Shown: positions 5,533-14,032, counted from the stretch's first letter. The stretch: 17,428 nt of DNA from Alphaproteobacteria bacterium UBA6187 (GCA_002422795.1 DITJ01000109.1:1-17428), one strand, 5' to 3'. Numbers and translations are program-made. Notes: generated by a model from the sequence alone, not told the origin.

Positions 5533-8080
5533 AGAAGAAGGGCAATACGCATATATTCCAGAATATAATTTTTCTTCTTATCAAGATGGAGAAGAAATAA
5601 ATATAAGTAGTTCTGCAAAACTACTCCGTATGGTTAAGGATTCTCAGACAGGCCAACTAACACTCCAAGAGGAGAAATATCCCACACCAAACCCTGATGC
5701 TGATAATCCTCCTTTAGAAGGCGATGTAGTTATTTATAAAATAAGTGAAGATTATACAGCGGAAGATGCCCTTGAAGAATTGCCATATACAGCATCAAAA
5801 GTTAAGTTTGATGATTCGAATGGTAATGTTACTGAATATGTTGGAATAGAAAGCCCTTCAATTACAGAATATCTAGCCAAGCATTTCTCTGATGCAGGTA
5901 AATTTGTAGTATCTGGAATTCAGGAATTTGCAAGCAGCGTACAAGGGTTTTTGTATATACCAAGTGATGGTCAGATTGGGATTGCAACAGGCGGTTCATA
6001 CCAGGTTAATATTGGCAGCCTTGTGAATATGGTAAATAAAGGCGCAACTGCCCTTGCGGATTTCACCTATAATGTAATTGAAAATACAGTAAAAGAGGCA
6101 TTTGGTAATGTTGAACAGCAATCTCCTGTAATAATCGGGCAGATAGTAGCAGGTATTTTAGAAGGTAAAGATATTGATGATGTGATAGCACCAATTGCTG
6201 CGAATATGGTTGCTACTGGCGCGATAGATGCGCTTGTTATTGAACTTACTAAGGAAAATAATTTTGCCGACCTTGCAGCATTTAAAAACAACAGTGCTAT
6301 GGCTTATGATGCTGTAAAAGGCGCACTTGCTGCGGTTGCTGTTACGGCCATATTGAACGGCAGGGATGCTGGCATTGAAGATTATACACGTGCTGCAGCA
6401 ACTGCTGGTGTGCAGAGGATTATCAGCAATGGTATTACTAATAGTGGTTATTCTGCACTTACCCGTGAAGTAACTTCTACATCTACAGCAAGTGGTGTTA
6501 CTACTGTACCTACTGCTGCCGGGGCTGGCGCAATAGCTGCCATAACAGTTCTTGCTTCATCATTATTATCTGGTGATGGCCTTACCACTGATACAGTACG
6601 CAGTGCTGCCGTTGCAGGGGCAACTGCGGCGGCTGCAACAGTTCTTGCCGATGCAATAGTAGTAGGTGCAAAACTTGGTACTGCAGGAGGACCACTTGGT
6701 GTTGCTGTCGGAATTGTAATCGGCGCAGTACTTGGCCTTGTTGTAGGTAAGCTCTTCGGCGGCGGTCAAGACCGTGTTTACCACAATGAAACAATCGGTT
6801 CGTATAAAAGCGGTGATACAATAATCGGCTTGCGAGAAAAAGGCGCGCTACTGCGTGCGGACGCGACCACTCCGAACGTCCTTGGCACAGATACCGGCAT
6901 GGATGTATTAGTTGGAACTGATGTAAAAAACATCATGCTTGGCATGGCAAATGACGACTTCCTAGAAGGTCGCGCTGGTGATGATTATCTTGCTGGCGGT
7001 GACGGTAACGACCATATCGAAGCAGGTGATGGAAATGACTATGCTGAAGGTGGCTCCGGCAATGATATAATTTTTGGTGGCTTGGGCGAAGATGCAATCC
7101 TAGGTGGTGAGGGTCATGATTTAATATCAGGAGGCGCTGATAATGACTATATTGAAGGCGGCGCAGGTGATGATATTATTTATGGTGATTCCGGCAATGA
7201 TGTTATCCTTGGCGGTGATGGCGCAGATACAATCAGCGCAGGCGCAGGCGATGATGTTATCGACGGCGGCATTGGTGACGATGTGATTGATGGCAGTATC
7301 GGGAATGATGAACTGCATGGTGGTGATGGAAATGACGTTCTATTTGGTGGTGATGGCAATGATACCATCCATGGGGATAGCGGCAATGACCTTATCTTGG
7401 GGGACGCAGGCATAGATATTTTATATGGCGATTCCGGCAATGATATAATCGATGGCGGTGCTAATGATGACTTAATTTTTGGCGGTCTTGATAATGATCT
7501 GTTATTTGGCGGTGATGGCGAAGATTATGTTTATGGCGAACTTGGTAATGATATTATAGTTGGCGGCAAAGGCGATGATCTGCTTGATGGCGGCGAAGGC
7601 AATGATGTTTATATTTTCAGCCGTGGCGATGGCAAGGATACTATAACCGATGAAGCCGGAACCAGTGATATTATCCGCTTTACTGATTACGCAATTTCTG
7701 AACTCACACTTACAAAATCCGGCAATGATTTAGTAATAAGCTCCCTGGACGCTTCTGACCGGATAACCATTACAAACCAGATTACTGCAAAATCTGTTGA
7801 ATATTTAATCCTCTCTGATGGCAAAACCATTAACCTTAACACTTTAGCGTTCGATGGCAGCGGCAATGCAACATATAGTTATGTATCTGATGCATCAAGC
7901 CAGATAGCACAAAGCACTTTTGCGGGTATTTCAGGGGCTAGTACAGGCAGCCAAAGTTATAATGCTGATTCTGCCTGGTATACAGATAATTATGATACAT
8001 CGGTAATGACATCAGATTATGATAGGGAACTTTATAATGATGTAAGTGTAAGAAAAACTGTTATCAAACATAGGACCTGA
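5519..8080 (+). CDS. RTX calcium-binding protein, N-terminal part (ends at premature TGA)
   Basis: This is an 853-residue open frame. Residues 1-130 are acidic and polar. Residues 200-380 are hydrophobic and Ala/Gly-rich, with three related helical stretches. Residues 397-420 (GVAVGIVIGAVLGLVVGKLF) are a glycine-zipper-like membrane-type segment. Residues 478-695 are about 24 RTX nonapeptides of the GGxGxDxhx type, which bind calcium after export. Residues 700-780 (DGKDTITDEAG, later EYLILSDGKTI) match the haemolysin-type calcium-binding related domain that commonly follows RTX blocks. The start is doubtful: GTG at 5519 has only GCAGGG directly against it, the next Met is residue 38, and the first codons overlap the divergent transporter gene, so the real 5' end is probably missing. 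There is no C-terminal secretion signal. Confidence 0.8.
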   Translation: MFPTIEEGQYAYIPEYNFSSYQDGEEINISSSAKLLRMVKDSQTGQLTLQEEKYPTPNPDADNPPLEGDVVIYKISEDYTAEDALEELPYTASKVKFDDSNGNVTEYVGIESPSITEYLAKHFSDAGKFVVSGIQEFASSVQGFLYIPSDGQIGIATGGSYQVNIGSLVNMVNKGATALADFTYNVIENTVKEAFGNVEQQSPVIIGQIVAGILEGKDIDDVIAPIAANMVATGAIDALVIELTKENNFADLAAFKNNSAMAYDAVKGALAAVAVTAILNGRDAGIEDYTRAAATAGVQRIISNGITNSGYSALTREVTSTSTASGVTTVPTAAGAGAIAAITVLASSLLSGDGLTTDTVRSAAVAGATAAAATVLADAIVVGAKLGTAGGPLGVAVGIVIGAVLGLVVGKLFGGGQDRVYHNETIGSYKSGDTIIGLREKGALLRADATTPNVLGTDTGMDVLVGTDVKNIMLGMANDDFLEGRAGDDYLAGGDGNDHIEAGDGNDYAEGGSGNDIIFGGLGEDAILGGEGHDLISGGADNDYIEGGAGDDIIYGDSGNDVILGGDGADTISAGAGDDVIDGGIGDDVIDGSIGNDELHGGDGNDVLFGGDGNDTIHGDSGNDLILGDAGIDILYGDSGNDIIDGGANDDLIFGGLDNDLLFGGDGEDYVYGELGNDIIVGGKGDDLLDGGEGNDVYIFSRGDGKDTITDEAGTSDIIRFTDYAISELTLTKSGNDLVISSLDASDRITITNQITAKSVEYLILSDGKTINLNTLAFDGSGNATYSYVSDASSQIAQSTFAGISGASTGSQSYNADSAWYTDNYDTSVMTSDYDRELYNDVSVRKTVIKHRT
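6950..7602 (+). repeat. About 24 RTX nonapeptide repeats (27-bp period)
   Basis: Residues 478 to about 695 of the first frame read as an unbroken run of nine-residue units such as GGDGNDVLF, GGSGNDIIF and GDSGNDLIL. The pattern G-G-x-G-(N/D)-D-x-hydrophobic-x is the calcium-binding parallel beta-roll of type I secreted proteins. Short RTX blocks recur at about 8140-8625 and 9770-9880. Confidence 0.9.
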
Positions 8081-8332
8081 TATGGCAACAGTAGCGTTGT
8101 AATTCACTATAATGATTATTTTGAAAAGAATCTTAAAGGCACAGCCGGAAGTGATAGGATAGTATGCGCATATTGGGCGGAAACCATCAGCGGTAATGGC
8201 GGTAACGACCAGCTTTATGGAAATGGCGGCAATGATATTGTAAACGGCAATACCGAACATGATATTGTTTATGGCGGCTCAAATGACGATACTCTGCGTG
8301 GCAATGAAGGTAATGACAAAATCTATGGCGGC

Positions 8333-11300
8333 ATGGGAAATGACACCGCCTATGGCGATACCGGCAATGATACCATCTTCGGCCAGTGGGGTGCGGATAA
8401 TTTAAACGGCGGCGCTGGCGATGATTATATCGAGGGCGGTGATGGTAATGATATAATCGCAGGCGATGCCGGGAACGATATTTTATATGGCGACCAGGGT
8501 AATGATATAATTACCGGAGGTGATGGCAATGATTATGCGGTTGGCGGTGATGGGAATGATATTATAAATGGTGGAAATGGCAGCGACTATATTGAAGGTG
8601 GTGCTGGCGATGATATTTTATATGGAGGAATAACACTTGTTGCTGGTGTTGAACAGAGGGTTAACACCACCACAGCATCTTCACAACAGGATTCTACCAT
8701 TACATCCCTGGAAAATGGCGGTTATGTAATAAGCTGGACTTCAGATGGTCAAGATGGTTCTGGGCTTGGCATTTACGCACAAGTATATGATAAAAATGGT
8801 AATAAAATCGGCAGCGAACAAAGAATTAACACCACTACAGCAGGCGATCAATATACGCCATCCATCGCATCTTTAAAAAGTGGTGGGTTTATAGTTACGT
8901 GGCAAACTCCTGATGCCAACGACTGGGGAATTTTTGGCCAGCGTTATGATGCAAATGGAGCAAAAACAGGCGGAGAATTCCTGGTTAATACATCTACTAA
9001 CTCTGCACAACGCTATCCATCTGTAACTGGGATGGAAAATGGTGGATTTGCTGTTAGCTGGATGTCTGCTCATAGTGGTTCATCTGCTATTTATAGCCAG
9101 GTTTTTGATAGTAATGGCAATAAATCAGGCAGTGAATTAAAGGTAAATACGAGTTCCTCACTTCTACTGCATCTACCTTCTATTACTTCTCTGGCCAATG
9201 GTAATTATGTAGTTAGTTGGCACAAGTCACAACTGGCGAGTGGATACAAGCTAATTTCACAGGTACATGCACAGGTTTTTAGCCAGGATGGAACTAAAAT
9301 CGGCAGCGAATTAATGATTAGTAACGATGGATCTGCCAGTTCAACCACAAGTCTTGAAAATGGTGGTTTCGTTGTAACATGGAATTCAGGTGGTCAGGAT
9401 ATTTATGGACAAATATATGATGATAATGGGAATAAATCTGGTAACACATTCTTAATAAACACAACTACCAGCAATACCCAATCTAACCCTTCCGTTACAT
9501 CACTTACCGATGGCACTTTTGTTGTCTGCTGGCAATCTTACGGACAAGATGGATCTGGTAATGGAATTTATGCGCAAATCTTTAATGCCGATGGTTCAAA
9601 AAACGGCAATGAATTCCTGATTAATACATATACCTCCGGTGCTCAGGAATTGCCTGTAATTACGGGGTTAAAAGAAGGCGGGTTTGTTGTTAGCTGGCAA
9701 TCTTCAGCCCAGGATGGTTCTGGTTATGGAATATACCAGAAAATTTACGCACCAACCGACGCTATTTCAGATGGTAACGACATTATCCGCGGTGGTGATG
9801 GCAATGATAAATTATACGGTAATTTGGGTGATGATTTACTAATTGGTGGCAAAGGTGCTGATATTATAGATGGTGGCTCAGGAAATGATACCATATCTTA
9901 TGTTGAGTCCGATGCCGCAGTAACTATAAACTTATCTACAGGTGCAGCTTCCGGTGGTGATGCAACTGGCGACACTTTCACGAATATTGAAAATGTAACC
10001 GGATCTGATTTTAACGATACCATCACAGGAGATAATAACAATAATATCCTTATCGGTGGTTTTGGTAATGATGTATTATCCGGCGGCGCTGGTGATGATA
10101 CACTGCAAGGTGGATTGGGTGCTGACACAATCGATGGTGGCCTTGGCAATGATGCTATATCTTTTGCCGATTATACTTTTGCCGTAACAGTTGCCCTTGC
10201 ATCCGGCACCGCTTATGGTGATGTATTTACCAATATTGAAAATATCATTGGCTCTGATTTTAATGACACATTAACAGGAAATTCCAACAGCAATACTATA
10301 ATTGGCGGCCTTGGCGCTGATATAATTGATGGTGGTGCTAGTACTGATACAGCATCTTATATAGATTCTGCTTCCGGGGTTACGGTGAGTTTAGTATCAG
10401 GCGCAACCAATACTGGAGGCACGGCTGCAGGTGATGTGCTTACCAATTTTGAGAACCTTATAGGTTCAGATTATAATGATATACTAACAGGTAATTCCAG
10501 TGCCAATTCTATAGTTGGAGGACTGGGCGATGATACAATAATTGGTGGCCTTGGTTCTGATACTTTAGATGGTGGCCTTGGCATAGATAGCATATCTTAT
10601 AGTGATTCAACGTCAGCCGTAACAGTAAGCTTGGTATCAGGCGCAAGCAATAGTGGCGGCACTGCTTCTGGTGACAAACTAAGTAATTTTGAAAATATCA
10701 TTGGTTCAAATTTTAACGATAAACTAACTGGTGATTCCAATAACAATACCATTATCGGTGGATTGGGGGCGGATACAATTAATGGGGGATTAGGCATTGA
10801 CGCTGTATCTTATGCCGATTCGCTATCCGCCGTTACAGTAAGCTTAGTATCAGGTGCAACAAATACTGGCGGTACTGCTGCAGGTGATAGGCTTTCTGCC
10901 ATAGAAAATATTATTGGCTCTAATTATGCTGATACGCTTACAGGCGATTCCAATAACAACACTATAATCGGTGGCCTGGGTTCTGACATGATTGATGGCG
11001 GCGCTGGTGCTGATACTGCATCTTATATTGATTCAGCTTCCGGCGTAACTGTAAGCCTGGTATCAGGCGCTACAAATACTGGTGGCTCTGCCGCTGGTGA
11101 TGTGCTTACCAATATGGAAAATTTATGGGGTTCAGCCTATAATGACACATTAATCGGAAACGCAAGTAATAACGCACTTAGTGGTGATGCTGGTGATGAT
11201 ACTATCATTGGCGGACTTGGCGCAGATACAATAGATGGTGGTCTTGGCACTGATACTGTATCTTATGCCGATTCAACAGTTGCGGTAACGGTAAGCCTCG

Positions 11301-13930
11301 CTCTAGGCGCTATAAACACAGGCGGTTCTGCCGCTGGCGACATCCTTACTAATATTGAAAATATCACAGGCTCAAATTATAATGATATACTAACTGGTGA
11401 TGCTAATAATAACACCATTCTCGGTGGCCTTGGTTCTGATACAATTAACGGTGGCGATGGTGTTGATACAGTATCATACATTGATTCTTTATCTGCTGTA
11501 ACTGTTAGCCTAGTCTCAGGCGCAGCTAATTCTGGCGGCACTGCCGCTGGGGATAAACTAAGCAATATAGAAAACCTGATTGGCTCTGCCTATAACGATA
11601 TATTAACTGGAAATTCCAGCAATAATGCAATAAGCGGCGATGTGGGTAACGACACAATCATGGGTGGCCTTGGAATTGATACGTTAGATGGCGGCCTTGG
11701 AACTGATACAATATTATATACAGATTCAACAGCAGCCGTAATTGTAAGCTTAGTATCTGGCGCAACCAATAGTGGAGGTGCTGCGGAAGGCGACATAATC
11801 AGTAATTTTGAAAACCTTACTGGTTCTAATTATAACGATACATTAACAGGTGATGATAGTAACAATATTATTATTGGTGGCTCTGGGAATGACACTATCC
11901 TGGGTGGTTTAGGGGCTGATACTTTAGATGGCGGCGTAGGTATTGATACGGTATCTTATGCTGGCTCAACTTCCGCTGTAACAGTTAGCTTAGTTGCAGG
12001 CGCAAGTAATAGCGGCGGCGCTGCTACCGGGGATGTACTTACTAATTTTGAAAGCCTGATTGGTTCTGATTATAATGATATATTAATCGGCAATAGCAGT
12101 AACAACACTATCATGGGCGGCCTTGGTGCAGATAACATCGATGGTGGTTCCGGCACTGATACCGCATCTTATATTGATTCAGCATCCGCAGTGACCGTTA
12201 GCCTGGTAACTGGGGTAACCCTCACAGGCGGTTCTGCCGCAGGTGACGTTCTTACCAATATTGAGAGCCTATGGGGTTCAGCCTATAATGATATATTAAC
12301 AGGTAACACAAGCGCAAATACTATTGGCGGTGACGCTGGCGATGATACAGTCATGGGTGGTCTTGGCGCTGATACATTAGATGGCGGCCTTGGTACTGAT
12401 ACTGTATCATATGCGGATTCAACAGTTGCAGTAACCGCTAGCCTGGTTGCTGGTGCTACAAATAGTGGCGGTACTGCCGCTGGTGATAAACTTAGCAATT
12501 TTGAAGTGTTGATTGGCTCCGCTTTCGCTGACACTCTAACTGGCGATGCCAATAACAACACCATAATTGGTGGCCTTGGCGCAGATAAAATTAACGGTGG
12601 TGCTGGTATTGATACCATGTCTTATATAGATTCAACATCCGGTGTATCAGTCAGCCTTGTATATGGGGTGAAAAGCACAGGTGGCTCTGCTGAAGGTGAT
12701 GTTCTAAACTATTTTGAAAATCTTTGGGGCTCGGCATATAATGATATACTGAATGGGGATAAAAATAATAATGTGATAAGTGGCGATAGCGGTAATGATA
12801 CTATCATTGGCGGTTTAGGAGCGGATACTTTGGATGGTGGCTTGGGAACTGATACAGTATCCTATACAGATTCAACAGTTGCAGTGACGGTAAGCCTAGT
12901 TGCTGCTGCTACAAATACCGGAGGCATTGCCGCTGGCGATATTCTTACCAATTTTGAAATACTGGTTGGCTCAAATTATAACGACATACTAACAGGTGAT
13001 GCAAATAGTAATACCATTATGGGCGGACTTGGGTCTGATGCCATCAATGGTGGTGATGGTGTTGATACTGCATCATATAGCGCATCAACTGCTGCGGTAA
13101 CAGTAAGTCTTGTATCAGGCGCAACTAATAGCGGCAGCCATGCAGCAGGGGATATGCTTTCTAATATAGAAAACCTGATTGGTTCCGGCTATAATGACAG
13201 ACTAACCGGGAATAGCAGCGATAACATCTTTACCGGTGGCCTCGGCACTGACACTATAGATGGCGGCTTGGGAACGGATACCGCATCTTATACTGATTCC
13301 GCTTCTGCCGTTACAGTTAGTTTAGTATCTGGCGCAACCAACATAGGCGGCACTGCTGCTGGTGATGTTCTAACAAATATAGAAAACCTTACTGGTTCTA
13401 ACTATAATGATAGATTAACGGGAAATAGCAGCAATAACATCCTTACTGGTGGCCTAGGTGCGGATACCATAGATGGTGGTTTAGGAGGTGATACAGCCTC
13501 TTACAGTGATTCTGCTTCCGCAGTAACGGTAAGCTTAGTATCTGGCGCAACCAATACTGGCGGCTCTGCCGCAGGTGATGTGCTTTCCAATATTGAAAAC
13601 CTTACAGGTTCTAACTTTAACGACACTTTAACAGGCAATAGCGGTAATAATATTCTGCATGGCGGCTGGGGTACTGATTTCTTAACTGGTGGCCTGGGTA
13701 ACGATGTATTCCATTATGATAACCTGATTGATTCCAAACAGGGTGCGTATGATACAATCGGGGATTTCACCAAAGGCCAGGATAAAATCGACCTTGCAGG
13801 ACTCTTCACCTTCGGTATTGATAGCTTCACTGATTTAAGCATAACGCAAAATTCAGTTACTAACGAAACCATTATAACCGCTAATGATACCGCCACCCAA
13901 GTAATACTGATTATTTTGAATTGCACCTGA
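8333..13930 (+). CDS. RTX protein, C-terminal part with propeller-like module and 17 tandem units
   Basis: This frame of 1,865 residues from the first ATG is open from 8081, directly after the TGA, in the same frame as the upstream piece. In order it contains RTX nonapeptides (about residues 1-100), seven repeats of about 53 residues (residues 107-477), a short RTX stretch, 17 tandem units (residues 518-1789), and a serralysin-type C-terminal part beginning NDVFHYDNLIDSKQGAYDTI. It ends TQVILIILNCT, where the natural end would be ILDYFELHLKG onward. The ATG at 8333 lies inside an RTX repeat and has no ribosome-binding site, so independent translation is doubtful; this is better viewed as the downstream part of the split gene. 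It would be an extracellular calcium-binding adhesin or surface protein if restored. Confidence 0.75.
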   Translation: MGNDTAYGDTGNDTIFGQWGADNLNGGAGDDYIEGGDGNDIIAGDAGNDILYGDQGNDIITGGDGNDYAVGGDGNDIINGGNGSDYIEGGAGDDILYGGITLVAGVEQRVNTTTASSQQDSTITSLENGGYVISWTSDGQDGSGLGIYAQVYDKNGNKIGSEQRINTTTAGDQYTPSIASLKSGGFIVTWQTPDANDWGIFGQRYDANGAKTGGEFLVNTSTNSAQRYPSVTGMENGGFAVSWMSAHSGSSAIYSQVFDSNGNKSGSELKVNTSSSLLLHLPSITSLANGNYVVSWHKSQLASGYKLISQVHAQVFSQDGTKIGSELMISNDGSASSTTSLENGGFVVTWNSGGQDIYGQIYDDNGNKSGNTFLINTTTSNTQSNPSVTSLTDGTFVVCWQSYGQDGSGNGIYAQIFNADGSKNGNEFLINTYTSGAQELPVITGLKEGGFVVSWQSSAQDGSGYGIYQKIYAPTDAISDGNDIIRGGDGNDKLYGNLGDDLLIGGKGADIIDGGSGNDTISYVESDAAVTINLSTGAASGGDATGDTFTNIENVTGSDFNDTITGDNNNNILIGGFGNDVLSGGAGDDTLQGGLGADTIDGGLGNDAISFADYTFAVTVALASGTAYGDVFTNIENIIGSDFNDTLTGNSNSNTIIGGLGADIIDGGASTDTASYIDSASGVTVSLVSGATNTGGTAAGDVLTNFENLIGSDYNDILTGNSSANSIVGGLGDDTIIGGLGSDTLDGGLGIDSISYSDSTSAVTVSLVSGASNSGGTASGDKLSNFENIIGSNFNDKLTGDSNNNTIIGGLGADTINGGLGIDAVSYADSLSAVTVSLVSGATNTGGTAAGDRLSAIENIIGSNYADTLTGDSNNNTIIGGLGSDMIDGGAGADTASYIDSASGVTVSLVSGATNTGGSAAGDVLTNMENLWGSAYNDTLIGNASNNALSGDAGDDTIIGGLGADTIDGGLGTDTVSYADSTVAVTVSLALGAINTGGSAAGDILTNIENITGSNYNDILTGDANNNTILGGLGSDTINGGDGVDTVSYIDSLSAVTVSLVSGAANSGGTAAGDKLSNIENLIGSAYNDILTGNSSNNAISGDVGNDTIMGGLGIDTLDGGLGTDTILYTDSTAAVIVSLVSGATNSGGAAEGDIISNFENLTGSNYNDTLTGDDSNNIIIGGSGNDTILGGLGADTLDGGVGIDTVSYAGSTSAVTVSLVAGASNSGGAATGDVLTNFESLIGSDYNDILIGNSSNNTIMGGLGADNIDGGSGTDTASYIDSASAVTVSLVTGVTLTGGSAAGDVLTNIESLWGSAYNDILTGNTSANTIGGDAGDDTVMGGLGADTLDGGLGTDTVSYADSTVAVTASLVAGATNSGGTAAGDKLSNFEVLIGSAFADTLTGDANNNTIIGGLGADKINGGAGIDTMSYIDSTSGVSVSLVYGVKSTGGSAEGDVLNYFENLWGSAYNDILNGDKNNNVISGDSGNDTIIGGLGADTLDGGLGTDTVSYTDSTVAVTVSLVAAATNTGGIAAGDILTNFEILVGSNYNDILTGDANSNTIMGGLGSDAINGGDGVDTASYSASTAAVTVSLVSGATNSGSHAAGDMLSNIENLIGSGYNDRLTGNSSDNIFTGGLGTDTIDGGLGTDTASYTDSASAVTVSLVSGATNIGGTAAGDVLTNIENLTGSNYNDRLTGNSSNNILTGGLGADTIDGGLGGDTASYSDSASAVTVSLVSGATNTGGSAAGDVLSNIENLTGSNFNDTLTGNSGNNILHGGWGTDFLTGGLGNDVFHYDNLIDSKQGAYDTIGDFTKGQDKIDLAGLFTFGIDSFTDLSITQNSVTNETIITANDTATQVILIILNCT
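8651..9763 (+). repeat. Seven tandem ~53-residue repeats, probable beta-propeller
   Basis: Seven units follow the pattern E(Q/F)xxNTxT, then PS(I/V)TSLxNGGFVVSW, then GIYxQ(V/I)(Y/F)DxNGxKxG. The first starts at 8651 (EQRVNTTTASSQ) and the last ends near 9763 (GIYQKIYAP). Units 1, 2, 6 and 7 are the most regular; 4 is longer and 5 shorter. Seven units with a four-strand-like pattern suggest a seven-bladed propeller, which would fit a binding role. This fold is inferred, not shown. Confidence 0.7.
9884..13699 (+). repeat. Array of 17 tandem protein repeat units, mostly 71 or 80 residues
   Basis: Each unit reads (T/I)DTxSYxDSxxAVTVSLVSG, then ATNTGGxAAGDVLTN, then (I/F)ENLxGSxYNDxLTG, then NxxNNxIxGGLGADTIDGG. 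Unit starts are 9884, 10148, 10343, 10583, 10796, 11009, 11249, 11462, 11702, 11942, 12155, 12395, 12608, 12848, 13061, 13274 and 13487. The lengths are 88, 65, 80, 71, 71, 80, 71, 80, 80, 71, 80, 71, 80, 71, 71, 71 and 71 residues, which sum exactly to the 1,272 codons present. The 80-residue form carries one extra RTX nonapeptide. Confidence 0.9.
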
Positions 13931-13974
13931 AAGGGCTACTATCACTGGACGATACTGATTTTAATTTTGGATAA
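13909..13974 (+). other. Displaced RTX C-terminal secretion signal
   Basis: Read from GAT at 13909, this stretch encodes DYFELHLKGLLS followed by LDDTDFNFG and TAA. An extreme C-terminus with acidic and aromatic residues (DDTDFNF) is what PrtD/PrtE-type exporters recognise. The in-frame reading from upstream instead runs into IILNCT and TGA at 13928-13930. One missing G after CTG (13907-13909) accounts for the shift. Confidence 0.75.
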
Positions 13975-13991
13975 GTGATTAAAATATCAAC

Positions 13992-14032
13992 CACATAATT
14001 TCATCTTCAATTTTTTTAGATGAAATTATGTG
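13992..14032. repeat. Perfect 15-bp stem with T-rich loop after the RTX gene
   Basis: CACATAATTTCATCT (13992-14006) is followed by an 11-base loop TCAATTTTTTT and by AGATGAAATTATGTG (14018-14032), a perfect inverted repeat. The T run is in the loop rather than after the stem, so it is not a standard intrinsic terminator on either strand. It may reduce read-through from the RTX gene into the exporter genes or stabilise mRNA ends. Confidence 0.65.

Larger units (their letters stand above)
5519..13974 (+). pseudogene. Giant RTX protein gene, split by an in-frame TGA and frameshifted at the 3' end
   Basis: The frame starting at 5519 meets TGA at 8078-8080, yet the same frame continues without another stop to 13928-13930, and the sequence directly after the TGA (YGNSSVVIHYNDYFEKN, then RTX repeats) reads as normal protein. 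A single-base substitution, for example from CGA or GGA, explains it. At the far end, the natural ending DYFELHLKG, then SLDDTDFNFG and TAA at 13972-13974, lies one base out of frame; restoring one G at about 13908-13909 rejoins it. Repaired, the product would be about 2,817 residues. Synonymous-looking variation between repeat units suggests long protein-level selection before the damage. Without the C-terminal signal neither piece should be a normal type I substrate. Confidence 0.75.

Noticed and set aside
8078..8080. TGA recoded as tryptophan or selenocysteine in the RTX gene
   Set aside because: The EEP, ABC and fusion-protein genes end at TGA at sensible family lengths, and Trp is encoded by TGG throughout, so TGA is a stop here. 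No selenocysteine-type function or obvious hairpin follows the codon.
9898..12618. Proline/serine-rich open frames on the minus strand across the RTX region
   Set aside because: They are antisense shadows of the Gly/Asp-rich repeats, with repeated PPS/SP patterns dictated by the sense strand, and have no ribosome-binding sites.
9884..13699. CRISPR-like or satellite DNA array
   Set aside because: The repeats are protein-coding, keep the frame, and diverge at what look like synonymous positions. The period of 213 or 240 bases with no spacers is a protein repeat.
13900..13930. Programmed ribosomal frameshift at the RTX 3' end
   Set aside because: No slippery heptamer is seen before the shift point, and the needed change fits a simple lost G. 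A lesion is the simpler explanation.
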